Positions 1 through 7,684 of a stretch of DNA of 17,329 nt are shown piece by piece. Numbering within the stretch: the stretch's first letter is position 1; every line of letters begins with the position of its first letter. The stretch is taken from NCBI GenBank assembly GCA_047630355.1, contig JBLHXN010000072.1, positions 1 to 17,329 of the forward strand, in the 5' to 3' direction. Under the pieces are notes generated by a model, which saw only the letters and a program-made list of their open reading frames with translations, had not been told where the DNA came from and did not search any database. A program made the translations under genes and the position numbers. The DNA comes from JANQUM01 sp047630355 (GTDB lineage: Bacteria; Bacteroidota; Bacteroidia; Cytophagales; Spirosomataceae).

Positions 1-133
1 TAAACGTTGAAACTCCTCAGGGCTTCGATTTTTATATTGTCCAAAAATATCCATAAGACAAAATTACTCATAGCTTTGGTGATCAGAAAAATAAATAGGA
101 AAGAAGTCTATTGTTTTCCTTCAATCAATTCTA

Positions 134-2065
134 TTGCAGGCACAACAACCGACGGTCTTGCTGTCGGATTCAACCGGCGTGATTTTTCCGCAGGACACAA
201 CAATCGTTACCTGCAACACAAATGTTCCATTGATTTTCAACGTAGAAGGTTGCCCAAACGCGAAAGCGTATTGGAAATACTACGATGAAAAGAATCAGAC
301 TCAAGTGGATACATTAAGCGAGAGTTTAGCGGTAGGAATTACGATAACATTATATGTTTCCTGCATTGACGATCAGCCATTCTCGCCGAACAAGTCCGGG
401 TTGAGTCTTGATATAACTGTGCAGCTAACACCTGCTAAACCCAACTTGCAACTCACAAACAATTCGATTGTACAATGTTTGACAGATGAAAAGCTTTACA
501 TAGACTCAGGCTGTGATGCCCGCTACGCCGAAACAATTTGGCAAGACGGATCAAAAAGTCAACAATACAAGCTAACTCAAGATGGTATTTATAGTGCACA
601 ATGCGTAAACTTATGCGGTATCGGTAGTGAAGCCGATACTATTGTTGTGAATATCGCGGATAGTTTTAAAGACTTCAAACCTAATATTACAGCTACGCAA
701 ACGCTTATCTGCGGTAGTGAAACTGCGACTATTTTTTTAGATAATCCTCGTTTACCTGAGAGGTTTATTGATAATTCGATTTTTGAAGTTAAATTCAACG
801 TGGATTCCTCAAACCCTTTAAGAGATTCTGTAATTACTGTTTCTCAGCCTGGTAACTACTTTATTTCATATACTTCCCAAACTTGCGGCACGGTTTATAG
901 CGATACTATTTCTATATCAAACGGAACAAGCCCTCCACTGATAATCGCTACCCGAAACTTTATATGTGGTGATGGCTTCACTATAATTAGAGCCAGTGGT
1001 TGTCAGGGAACGGTGAAGTGGAGCAACGGTGCTACCGGAGATAGTATTTCTGTTTCACAATCTGCTGCATACAATGCAACGTGTGAAAATAGTTGCGGAG
1101 TAAGTGAACGAAGTGATGAGCTCCTGATCAAGCAATCAGAGGTGCCAATTGGCTTTTTTATACTTCCATCAAAGACTTATTTTTGTACCGCAGGAGAAGA
1201 GATTACCTTGTCAGTTTCTGACTGCGACGGAGCAATAAAATGGAATACAGGAGAAATAGCGAATGAGATTCAAACTACGCAAACGGGCACTTATTCAGCA
1301 ACTTGCACTAACGCCTGCGGGTCGGTAGAGTCTTTTAATACGGTCAATTTGCAACTGAACACTTTCCCGCCAGTAATATCAACTGCAAAAAGTAGTATTT
1401 GTGCGGGTGAAACCACGACTTTAGAAATCTCGAATTGTCTATCGTCCATTACTGTTTGGAATACGGGTGATACGCTTAGAGTACTTACCGTGAATAAAGC
1501 GGGGATTTATTACGTCCAGTGTTTGAATGAATGCGATAATGATGCGATAAGTAATATTATTACTATCACCGAAAGCTTTAAAACTTCTCCTCCAATAATT
1601 ACGGCTAATCAAACACAAATTTGTGACGGAGAATTCGCAACCATGGTTGCTACAAGCTGCTCGGATGGTTCTGTTAAATGGAATACAGGACAAACTTTAA
1701 CGCAGATAAATGTTTCACAAGCTGGCACATACACCGCTATTTGTGAAAGTAGTTGTGGTATTAGTGAATTAAGTAATGAAATAAGAATTACTACAAGTAC
1801 AAAACCTGATTCCCCAATTATTACAGTCAATAAGACGATTATTTGTAGCGGCGAGATGGCTATATTGACCGTATCAAATTGCGTTAATGGAGCTATTACT
1901 TGGAGTACAGGGGAGACTACTCAAGTTATACAGGTTGAAGCAGGTGCCTACACGGCTGTTTGTGAAAATGCCTGTGGTGTCAGCGAACTTTCTGAAATAA
2001 TTATTCAGAGAAACAATTCCTCAAGTAAGTGTCTTCCGATAACTACTACCTTAATACGAAATTAG
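134..2065 (+). CDS. Secreted/surface protein of cysteine-rich Ig-like repeats (start uncertain)
   Basis: About 640 residues made of repeated beta-rich units. Five clear units start near residues 268, 341, 413, 487 and 561, each 72-74 residues, with the pattern P-x-I...-(I/F)C-x-G-E...S-x-C-x-G...W-(N/S)-T-G-(E/D/Q)...G-x-Y-x-A-x-C-E-x-x-C-G. Each unit has about four cysteines, which suggests two disulfides and an extracytoplasmic location. Two or three more divergent units precede them. This type is common in Bacteroidota surface or adhesion proteins, but no binding partner can be named. The start given is a TTG. Upstream in the same frame, 95-142 encodes a signal-peptide-like stretch (IGKKSIVFLQSILLQAQ), closed by a TAA at 92-94, with no ATG, GTG or TTG before 134. 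The only ATG codons in the frame lie beyond about 1640. I see no recognisable type A T9SS C-terminal sorting domain; the protein ends in NNSSSKCLPITTTLIRN. It may be a functional gene with a non-ATG start or a gene whose start has been lost. Confidence 0.75.
   Translation: MQAQQPTVLLSDSTGVIFPQDTTIVTCNTNVPLIFNVEGCPNAKAYWKYYDEKNQTQVDTLSESLAVGITITLYVSCIDDQPFSPNKSGLSLDITVQLTPAKPNLQLTNNSIVQCLTDEKLYIDSGCDARYAETIWQDGSKSQQYKLTQDGIYSAQCVNLCGIGSEADTIVVNIADSFKDFKPNITATQTLICGSETATIFLDNPRLPERFIDNSIFEVKFNVDSSNPLRDSVITVSQPGNYFISYTSQTCGTVYSDTISISNGTSPPLIIATRNFICGDGFTIIRASGCQGTVKWSNGATGDSISVSQSAAYNATCENSCGVSERSDELLIKQSEVPIGFFILPSKTYFCTAGEEITLSVSDCDGAIKWNTGEIANEIQTTQTGTYSATCTNACGSVESFNTVNLQLNTFPPVISTAKSSICAGETTTLEISNCLSSITVWNTGDTLRVLTVNKAGIYYVQCLNECDNDAISNIITITESFKTSPPIITANQTQICDGEFATMVATSCSDGSVKWNTGQTLTQINVSQAGTYTAICESSCGISELSNEIRITTSTKPDSPIITVNKTIICSGEMAILTVSNCVNGAITWSTGETTQVIQVEAGAYTAVCENACGVSELSEIIIQRNNSSSKCLPITTTLIRN
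935..2014 (+). repeat. Five tandem 72-74-residue coding repeats
   Basis: In-frame repeat array inside the surface-protein gene. Unit starts are at 935, 1154, 1370, 1592 and 1814, so the periods are 219, 216, 222 and 222 bp. The last two units share the most (P-I-I-T, W-x-T-G, V-C/I-C-E-x-x-C-G-x-S-E-L-S). The units are conserved at the protein level but clearly diverged in DNA, so this is an old duplication under selection and not a recently expanded array. Confidence 0.8.
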
Positions 2066-2281
2066 AGTGCCTTTTCATAACAATTAAAAAGGTCATTCTG
2101 CTAAAAATGTCCAACACGGATTTCTAATGATAAGACCGTTCATTCTGTCGATTTTCCTCCTACATAGAGCATCGTTTTTAAAAACAATTTAGCCTCATTA
2201 GGGTTTACAAATTGACGAAAATAATAGTGACGAATAATTTAACAACTTTTGGCACTATTAGCAAAATACTGAACTTATACC

Positions 2282-2289
2282 TACCTTTG
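2282..2289 (+). promoter_or_regulatory. Candidate Bacteroidota -7 box (TACCTTTG)
   Basis: The octamer fits TAnnTTTG, the known -7 consensus of Bacteroidota housekeeping promoters, and lies about 180 bp ahead of the aminotransferase. No good -33 TTG sits at the usual 19-23 bp spacing; a TTTTG occurs about 30 bp upstream, so support is partial. Confidence 0.35.
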
Positions 2290-2292
2290 TGT

Positions 2293-2321
2293 GACGAAAT
2301 ACCCTCGCAACGGTTTTCGTC
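2293..2321 (+). promoter_or_regulatory. Hairpin at the presumed 5' end of the aminotransferase mRNA
   Basis: Arms GACGAAA (2293-2299) and TTTCGTC (2315-2321) pair perfectly. After a bulged T, ACC (2301-2303) pairs with GGT (2312-2314), leaving an 8-nt loop. The element begins four bases after the candidate -7 box, so it would be an operator or a 5'-end RNA hairpin. The function is inferred. Confidence 0.35.
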
Positions 2322-2471
2322 CATTAACAAGTTAGAAATTATAAACAGGCCGTCTGGTTTTATTTATTCGTTTATAATTCTTCTCTTTTCTTAAGCCTTC
2401 TTTGGACTTTTGTTTTAACAATTATTGCTTTTTAGACTTTCAGGCTCTTCCAGAAGCTCATTATCTCTTTT

Positions 2472-3812
2472 ATGACGAAAACTATTACTGATCAATTGTT
2501 TGATCGCCGCACGAAAGTCGTTTCTAACGGTGTAGGAGTGTTTGTGAGATCTTCGGTTGTTTCCGCCACGAATGGTACAATTGAAACTCAAGATGGTCAA
2601 ACTCTAATCGACTTTGCTGGTGGGATAGGTGTAGTAAACGCCGGACATTGCCCGCCTCCAGTGGTAGAAGCCATTAAAGCCCAAGCCGAAAAACTGATTC
2701 ACGCCTGCTTTCATATTTCTTCTTATGAACCATACGTAGAACTATGCGAAAAGCTGGTTGATTTGTTTCCACACGGTGAAGAAACCAAAGCGATGCTGAC
2801 TAATACTGGAGCAGAAGCTGTAGAGAACGCTATAAAAATAGCAAGGCAAGCCACAAAACGCCAAGCAATTTTATGCTACACAGACTCTTTTCATGGTCGC
2901 TCCATGATGGCGATGACTCTCACCTCTAAGATTGACTATAAGAAAAACTGTGGGCCTTTTGCCCCTGAAGTTTATAGACTACCATATCCAAACTTTTATC
3001 ACAACGGTACTGGCCTAACTGAAGATCAATATGCCGATTATGAACTCAAAAGGCTTTATTCTTCTGCAAAGAACTTAGTAGACCCTACCAATATTGCGGC
3101 AGTAATTATTGAAGTTGTACAAGGCGAAGGTGGATTTAATCCAGCCCCACAGAAGTACTTGAAAGGACTGAGAGCATTCTGTGATGAATACGGCATTGCT
3201 CTAATTTTTGATGAAGTACAGTCTGGGTTTTGTCGTACAGGAAAATGGTCTGCCTACGAGCATTATGATGTAATACCTGACCTATCTACTTGGGCAAAAT
3301 CTATGGGTTCAGGCATGCCCATAGGGTGTGTTATTGGTAAGAAAGATGTAATGGATGCGGCTGAGCCAGGTACTATTGGTGGTACTTACTTAGGTAACCC
3401 AGTTTGCTGTGCGGCGTCATTGGCTACAATTAAGTACATGGAAGACATAGATCTTAATTCTATGGCTAACAAAGTAGCGGTAATAGTTCATAGACGATTC
3501 ACTGACCTTCAGCAAAAATGTCCGAGTATAGGTGATGTCCGCGGTTTAGGTGCCATGCAAGCCATAGAGTTTGTGAAAGAAGGAGACCCAGAAATGCCTG
3601 ATGGAGATACCTGTAGTAAATTAATAGCGGCGTGTTTATCACGGGGTCTGATCATTTTAAGTGCAGGTACCAATAAAAACATAATCAGAATTTTGAGCCC
3701 ACTCACCATTAGTGAAGAAACGCTTAATCAAGGCTTGGATATTATTGAAGAAGAATTAATAAAAATAACCGCAGATAACGCTCCAGAACTAGAAATGGCA
3801 GCCCATGTGTGA
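2472..3812 (+). CDS. gabT: Class III PLP aminotransferase, 4-aminobutyrate aminotransferase-like
   Basis: 446 residues, the usual GabT length, transferring an omega-amino group (GABA to succinate semialdehyde in the known family) to a keto acid such as 2-oxoglutarate. It resembles E. coli GabT along most of its length. Conserved positions include I52 in FAGGI, the phosphate-binding N-T-G-A (111-114), R143 in FHGR, E219 in VVQGEGG, D247 and Q250 in DEVQSG, the PLP lysine K276 in WAKS, T305 in GGTYLGNP and R406 in IIRIL. These match the residues that set GabT carboxylate specificity, which favours GABA or 5-aminovalerate over simple diamines. The start is the first in-frame ATG that keeps the family N-terminus; no Shine-Dalgarno is seen. 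It lies 56 bp ahead of the amidase gene, so the two are probably co-transcribed. A succinate semialdehyde dehydrogenase at 10863 supports the GABA assignment. Putrescine or 5-aminovalerate transaminase are alternatives. Confidence 0.8.
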   Translation: MTKTITDQLFDRRTKVVSNGVGVFVRSSVVSATNGTIETQDGQTLIDFAGGIGVVNAGHCPPPVVEAIKAQAEKLIHACFHISSYEPYVELCEKLVDLFPHGEETKAMLTNTGAEAVENAIKIARQATKRQAILCYTDSFHGRSMMAMTLTSKIDYKKNCGPFAPEVYRLPYPNFYHNGTGLTEDQYADYELKRLYSSAKNLVDPTNIAAVIIEVVQGEGGFNPAPQKYLKGLRAFCDEYGIALIFDEVQSGFCRTGKWSAYEHYDVIPDLSTWAKSMGSGMPIGCVIGKKDVMDAAEPGTIGGTYLGNPVCCAASLATIKYMEDIDLNSMANKVAVIVHRRFTDLQQKCPSIGDVRGLGAMQAIEFVKEGDPEMPDGDTCSKLIAACLSRGLIILSAGTNKNIIRILSPLTISEETLNQGLDIIEEELIKITADNAPELEMAAHV

Positions 3813-3868
3813 CTTTAGTAGATTAGAAAGTCTAGCACAATTAATAAAGAAATAACAAATTTAATGTT

Positions 3869-4753
3869 ATGAGCAAAAAATTTGCCATCGGAGGAATCCA
3901 AATGTACGTTTCAGCTTTGCATAGTAATGTAGAAGTGATGAAGCAAAAAGTAGAGGTCATGATGTCAGTGTACCCATGGGTACAAATGATTGTCTTTAGT
4001 GAGTTATGTGCTTACGGACCGCTTTCGCGAAATGCGATGCCAACTCCCAATAATACCGAAGAAGAATTTAAGAACTTAGCCAAAAAACACGGAATCTGGT
4101 TGATACCAGGTACGATGTTTACTAATGAAGGCGACGAAATTTACAACACCGCCATGGTAATAAACCCCACTGGAGAAATGGTGGGCAGGTATCACAAAAT
4201 GTTCCCTTTTTATCCCTATGAGCAGGGTATTGCGTCAGGTAGTGAATTCATGACTTTTGATGTTCCTGAAGTGGGTAGATTCGGCATGTCGATTTGTTAC
4301 GATATGTGGTTTCCTGAAACTTCCCGTACACTTGCCGTACATGGCGTTGAGGTAATTATTCACCCAACACTTACAGGTACTATCGACCGCGATATAGAAT
4401 TGGTAAACGTGCAGGCAACTGCTGCCATTCAGCAATGTTTTGTTATTGATATCAACGGTTTGGGAGATGGCGGTAACGGCCGCTCAATAATCTGTGGGCC
4501 GGATGGTCGAATAATTTATCAGGCAGGAACAGCGGACGAAATGATACCGATAGAAATTGACGTTGAGCGGGTTCACAGAAGCCGTGAGTTAGGCGTACTT
4601 AGATTGGGGCAACCTTTGAAGAGTTTCCGTGATAATAAAGTTTTGTTCGACGTTTACCAAAAAGATCAGGCATTACCTTATCTAAATACGTTGGGCGAGT
4701 TGAAAAAACACACTCAACCTGGTAAAGATAATTTGCCCAGAAATCCTATTTGA
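3869..4753 (+). CDS. Nitrilase-superfamily amidase (carbon-nitrogen hydrolase)
   Basis: 294 residues covering one full CN-hydrolase domain. The catalytic Glu-Lys-Cys set is visible: E45 in FSELC, K110 in YHKMF and C143 in SICYDMWFPE, with the supporting glutamate E118 in YPYEQG. The K and C motifs resemble formamidase/aliphatic amidase (YHKMF, CYD-FPE) more than the N-carbamoylputrescine amidase pattern. Such enzymes hydrolyse a C-N amide bond through a cysteine acyl-enzyme in the cytoplasm; no signal peptide is seen. The setting between a GABA-type aminotransferase and a basic-amino-acid decarboxylase suggests an amide or carbamoyl derivative of an amine or amino acid, for example 4-guanidinobutyramide, N-carbamoylputrescine or an N-acyl-GABA. 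That substrate choice is inference. It probably shares the upstream gene's transcript (56-bp gap). Confidence 0.8.
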   Translation: MSKKFAIGGIQMYVSALHSNVEVMKQKVEVMMSVYPWVQMIVFSELCAYGPLSRNAMPTPNNTEEEFKNLAKKHGIWLIPGTMFTNEGDEIYNTAMVINPTGEMVGRYHKMFPFYPYEQGIASGSEFMTFDVPEVGRFGMSICYDMWFPETSRTLAVHGVEVIIHPTLTGTIDRDIELVNVQATAAIQQCFVIDINGLGDGGNGRSIICGPDGRIIYQAGTADEMIPIEIDVERVHRSRELGVLRLGQPLKSFRDNKVLFDVYQKDQALPYLNTLGELKKHTQPGKDNLPRNPI

Positions 4754-4808
4754 AAAACAGGAAGCTGAGGGCTTGCGGAACAAAGAAAATGGTTGGCATT
4801 TATCTCTT

Positions 4809-4905
4809 ATGGTAAATCGGGTTTTAAGTGCACGACCAATTTTCTTGTGAGATTGATAAAGTGGAGAACAAGCACTTCAAATTTTAATAAACCTGGATTT
4901 ACCAT
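4809..4905 (+). promoter_or_regulatory. Long inverted repeat ahead of the decarboxylase
   Basis: A perfect 10-bp pair, ATGGTAAATC (4809-4818) with GATTTACCAT (4896-4905), encloses about 77 nt. Inside it, TTAAGTGC near 4825 can pair imperfectly with GCACTTCA near 4871. The RNA could fold into a long structured leader ending about 10 nt before the ATG. No known riboswitch family is recognised. No -7 box was found in the 4754-4916 gap. Confidence 0.4.
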
Positions 4906-4916
4906 TTAAGAAATAA

Positions 4917-7655
4917 ATGCCCATGAATATTTCAACTAAACACGATAAAGACTGTTTCAATATTTCGCAATTGCGGATTAACACATGGAACAATCTTAAA
5001 ATTAGTACACAAAAATTAGCAAAGTCAAAATTAGAAAAGCACCAATTAAAAAGTGAGGTAGTCTTAGGTATTGAGCACCTCACCGTAATCGAAGATTACT
5101 GGTCGTTTCCCGGAAGAGAAACTGTAAAGATGCTTTCTCAAATGCTTGAGCGTAAAGAATACACAGCACTCAATAACTGCGTTAGCGAAAATATACGGAC
5201 GCTCGTTAGCGAGTCTTACCGAGACGGAGATACTGGAAAGAAAGCGAGACAGGCGAGTAAGAAAGTACAGGTTAGCAATCTGACGAGTAGTGAAAACTAC
5301 TTTGAAGTACTAATGGTAGATATTTTGAACTCAAAGGAAGAAGAGGAAGTCAAAGAGAGGTTTAAAGCTATCCGAGGTAGCGGCGAAAAGCTTTCTTATA
5401 ATCTGGTTACCGCCACTACTTTTCAGGATGCCTTAATCGCTTTGCTGTTCAACTACAATATTCAGGCGTGTGTAATTCGGTACGGTGTTCCTTTTAAGTC
5501 TAAAAACGACCTGGACTTTATTAGTCCCTACATTTCCAGAGTTCTTGAGCAAAACTTTGAAAAAGAAACCGAGAATGATTTAGGACTTATTTTGGGGAAC
5601 CTCATCAAAGTTTTCCGTCCTGAGTTGGATGTTTATTACGTAACGGATACCGCAGTTAGTGAAATCGATGATAATTCATTGAGTAACTTCCGGCGGATAT
5701 TCTACCGCAAAGAAGATATTCAGGAACTACACCTCAGCATTATTCGTGGAATACAAGAGCGATATACTACTCCTTTTTATTCTGCCCTGAGAGCGTATAG
5801 TCAAAAACCGACATCGGTATTCCACGCCATGCCTATTTCGCGGGGAAATTCGGTCTTTAAGTCGGGATGGATAAAAGACTTTGGAGATTTCTACGGTCGA
5901 AATCTGTTTTTAGCTGAAACTTCTGCTACCACGGGTGGCTTAGATTCCCTTTTACAACCTACCGGACCGCTGAAAGAAGCACAGGAGTTGGCCTCTAAAG
6001 CCTACGGTTCTGAGCATACTTATTTTGTAACCAATGGTACTTCTACATCAAATAAGATTGTGGTGCAGGCACTCATTGAGCCTGAAGACTTAGTTTTAGT
6101 TGACCGTGATTGCCATAAGTCACACCATTATGGGTTGGTTCTTGCCGGTGCCTATCCGGTTTACTTGGATTCGTACTCTCTGGAACGATATTCCATGTAC
6201 GGAGCCGTTACGACCAAAACTATTACTGATAAACTGCTGCAGTTGAAAGCAGCGGGGAAGTTGCATAAAGTGAAAATGCTTTTACTTACCAATTGCACGT
6301 TCGATGGTTTAGTCTATAACGTTGAGCAGGTGATGGAAGAAGTATTGGCAATAAAATCCGACATTATTTTTCTTTGGGATGAGGCTTGGTTTGCCTTCGC
6401 AGGATTTACATATACGTACAAGCAACGTACTGCCATGTTTGTGGCAAATAAGCTCCGAAGAAAATACCACAGCGAAGAATATAAAGCGAAATACGAGGCC
6501 CTGAAAGCGACAAAAGACCCTGCGTCTGCCACTATGCCTGATCCTGATAAAGTAAAAGTACGGGTGTATTCTACGCAATCCACCCACAAAACGCTCTCGG
6601 CGTTTCGTCAGGGTTCGATGATTCATATTCACGATGAAGAATTTAAGCGAAAAGCGGAAGATTCTTTCAGTGAGGCGTACATGACCCACACTTCTACTTC
6701 ACCTAACTATCAGATTCTGGCTTCGCTGGATGCAGGTCGGCGTCAGGTGCAATTCGAAGGTTTTGAAATGGTGGAAAAAAGCCTTGAAATGGCGATGATT
6801 CTCCGAACAAAAATCAACGAACACCCAAATCTGAGAAAGTACTTCGATATCCTCACGGTAAGAGATATTATACCGGAAGAATACCGCAAAACGGGTATCG
6901 GGAATTATTACGATGCTGACACCGGAAACAGTAATATGGAGAAAGCCTGGGCGAAGGATGAGTTTGTGTTGGACCCAACCAAAATTAACCTGTTCATCGG
7001 AAAAACGGGTATGGATGGAGATACATTCAAAAACCGCTATCTGATGGATCAATTCGGTATTCAAATAAATAAGACGTCAAGGAATTCGGTTTTGTTTATG
7101 ACTAACATAGGCACCACTAGAGGTTCAGTTACTTATCTGATTGGGGCTTTGCTCCAAATTGCGAAACAACTTGATGACGAAAACGAAGCCCGCAACAGCG
7201 AAGAAGCGAAGCTAATACAGGCTCAGATTATTTCGCTAACCGAAGATGTGCCGCCACTGCCACACTTTAGTAATTTCCACTCCTCTTTTCAGGCGGAGCC
7301 GGGCGTTCCGGGCGGAGATATTAGGGCTGCTTATTTCTTGGCTTATCATGAAAGTAAATGTACGTATATCAAACTTTCTGATACGTTACAGGCACTCGAA
7401 GACGGGCGGGAATTGGTATCCTCTTCTTTCGTAATTCCTTACCCACCTGGTTTTCCAATCCTCGTGCCGGGACAGGTAGTAAGTAAAGGTATTCTGGAAT
7501 TTTTTATCAAACTCGATGTGAGTGAAATTCACGGTTACCGACCGGATTTAGGACTCAAAATTTTTACAAAGGAAGCACTTGACCGTAAAAACCCAATAGC
7601 AGTGAATGCTGCAAATGAAGTCGCTCTCAAAAAGATGAAGCGACAAAAAAAATAA
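4917..7655 (+). CDS. Long Orn/Lys/Arg-type PLP decarboxylase (fold type I)
   Basis: 912 residues, longer than the usual 710-760 of biodegradative Arg/Lys/Orn decarboxylases. Residues 1-about 115 are an extra N-terminus; about 120-250 look like the receiver-like wing domain; the PLP domain starts near 315. Cofactor motifs are S-T-S-N (376-379) in VTNGTSTSNK, H400 in RDCHKSHH, D488 in LWDEAW and the Schiff-base lysine K558 in STQSTHKT. A charged insertion at about 500-545 interrupts the large domain. Reaction: alpha-decarboxylation of a basic amino acid to agmatine, putrescine or cadaverine; the exact substrate cannot be read. ATG at 4923 (residue 3) is an equally possible start. The stop is 29 bp before the ATP-grasp gene, a tight operon pair. 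Confidence 0.8.
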   Translation: MPMNISTKHDKDCFNISQLRINTWNNLKISTQKLAKSKLEKHQLKSEVVLGIEHLTVIEDYWSFPGRETVKMLSQMLERKEYTALNNCVSENIRTLVSESYRDGDTGKKARQASKKVQVSNLTSSENYFEVLMVDILNSKEEEEVKERFKAIRGSGEKLSYNLVTATTFQDALIALLFNYNIQACVIRYGVPFKSKNDLDFISPYISRVLEQNFEKETENDLGLILGNLIKVFRPELDVYYVTDTAVSEIDDNSLSNFRRIFYRKEDIQELHLSIIRGIQERYTTPFYSALRAYSQKPTSVFHAMPISRGNSVFKSGWIKDFGDFYGRNLFLAETSATTGGLDSLLQPTGPLKEAQELASKAYGSEHTYFVTNGTSTSNKIVVQALIEPEDLVLVDRDCHKSHHYGLVLAGAYPVYLDSYSLERYSMYGAVTTKTITDKLLQLKAAGKLHKVKMLLLTNCTFDGLVYNVEQVMEEVLAIKSDIIFLWDEAWFAFAGFTYTYKQRTAMFVANKLRRKYHSEEYKAKYEALKATKDPASATMPDPDKVKVRVYSTQSTHKTLSAFRQGSMIHIHDEEFKRKAEDSFSEAYMTHTSTSPNYQILASLDAGRRQVQFEGFEMVEKSLEMAMILRTKINEHPNLRKYFDILTVRDIIPEEYRKTGIGNYYDADTGNSNMEKAWAKDEFVLDPTKINLFIGKTGMDGDTFKNRYLMDQFGIQINKTSRNSVLFMTNIGTTRGSVTYLIGALLQIAKQLDDENEARNSEEAKLIQAQIISLTEDVPPLPHFSNFHSSFQAEPGVPGGDIRAAYFLAYHESKCTYIKLSDTLQALEDGRELVSSSFVIPYPPGFPILVPGQVVSKGILEFFIKLDVSEIHGYRPDLGLKIFTKEALDRKNPIAVNAANEVALKKMKRQKK

Positions 7656-7684
7656 AATAAACTAAAATAAATAGTAGTGTCAGT

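Larger units (their letters stand above)
2066..2471. other. 406-bp intergenic region with promoter-like elements
   Basis: No convincing gene. It holds a candidate -7 box (2282-2289), a hairpin directly after it (2293-2321), and three copies of TGACGAA (2213, 2228, 2292), with a fourth overlapping the start codon of the next gene (2473). A weak 6-bp stem at 2070-2092 follows the upstream stop but lacks a T tract. Confidence 0.5.

Noticed and set aside
7..288. Open frame from TTG at 7, with K-T-K-L-L-I-A-L-V-I hydrophobic segment
   Set aside because: It overlaps the repeat-protein gene out of frame, the downstream part has low-complexity non-protein-like sequence, and joining it to the real frame by a one-base change in the A run would meet the TAA at 92-94.
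2070..2092. CCTTTT/AAAAGG stem after the repeat-protein stop
   Set aside because: Only 6 bp, A/T-rich, 11-nt loop and no T tract after it, so not supported as a terminator.
2212..2394. 60-codon open frame in the 2066-2471 gap
   Set aside because: TTG start, no family resemblance, and it covers the promoter-like elements.
3811..3832. GACTTT/AAAGTC inverted repeat after the aminotransferase stop
   Set aside because: Six-bp stem without a T tract in a 56-bp gap between two probable operon genes; too weak to call.
6309..6689. 126-codon minus-strand open frame within the decarboxylase gene
   Set aside because: Lies entirely inside a gene with intact cofactor motifs; Arg/Phe-rich shadow translation.
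6699..7064. 121-codon minus-strand open frame within the decarboxylase gene
   Set aside because: Shadow of the real coding frame, no motifs.
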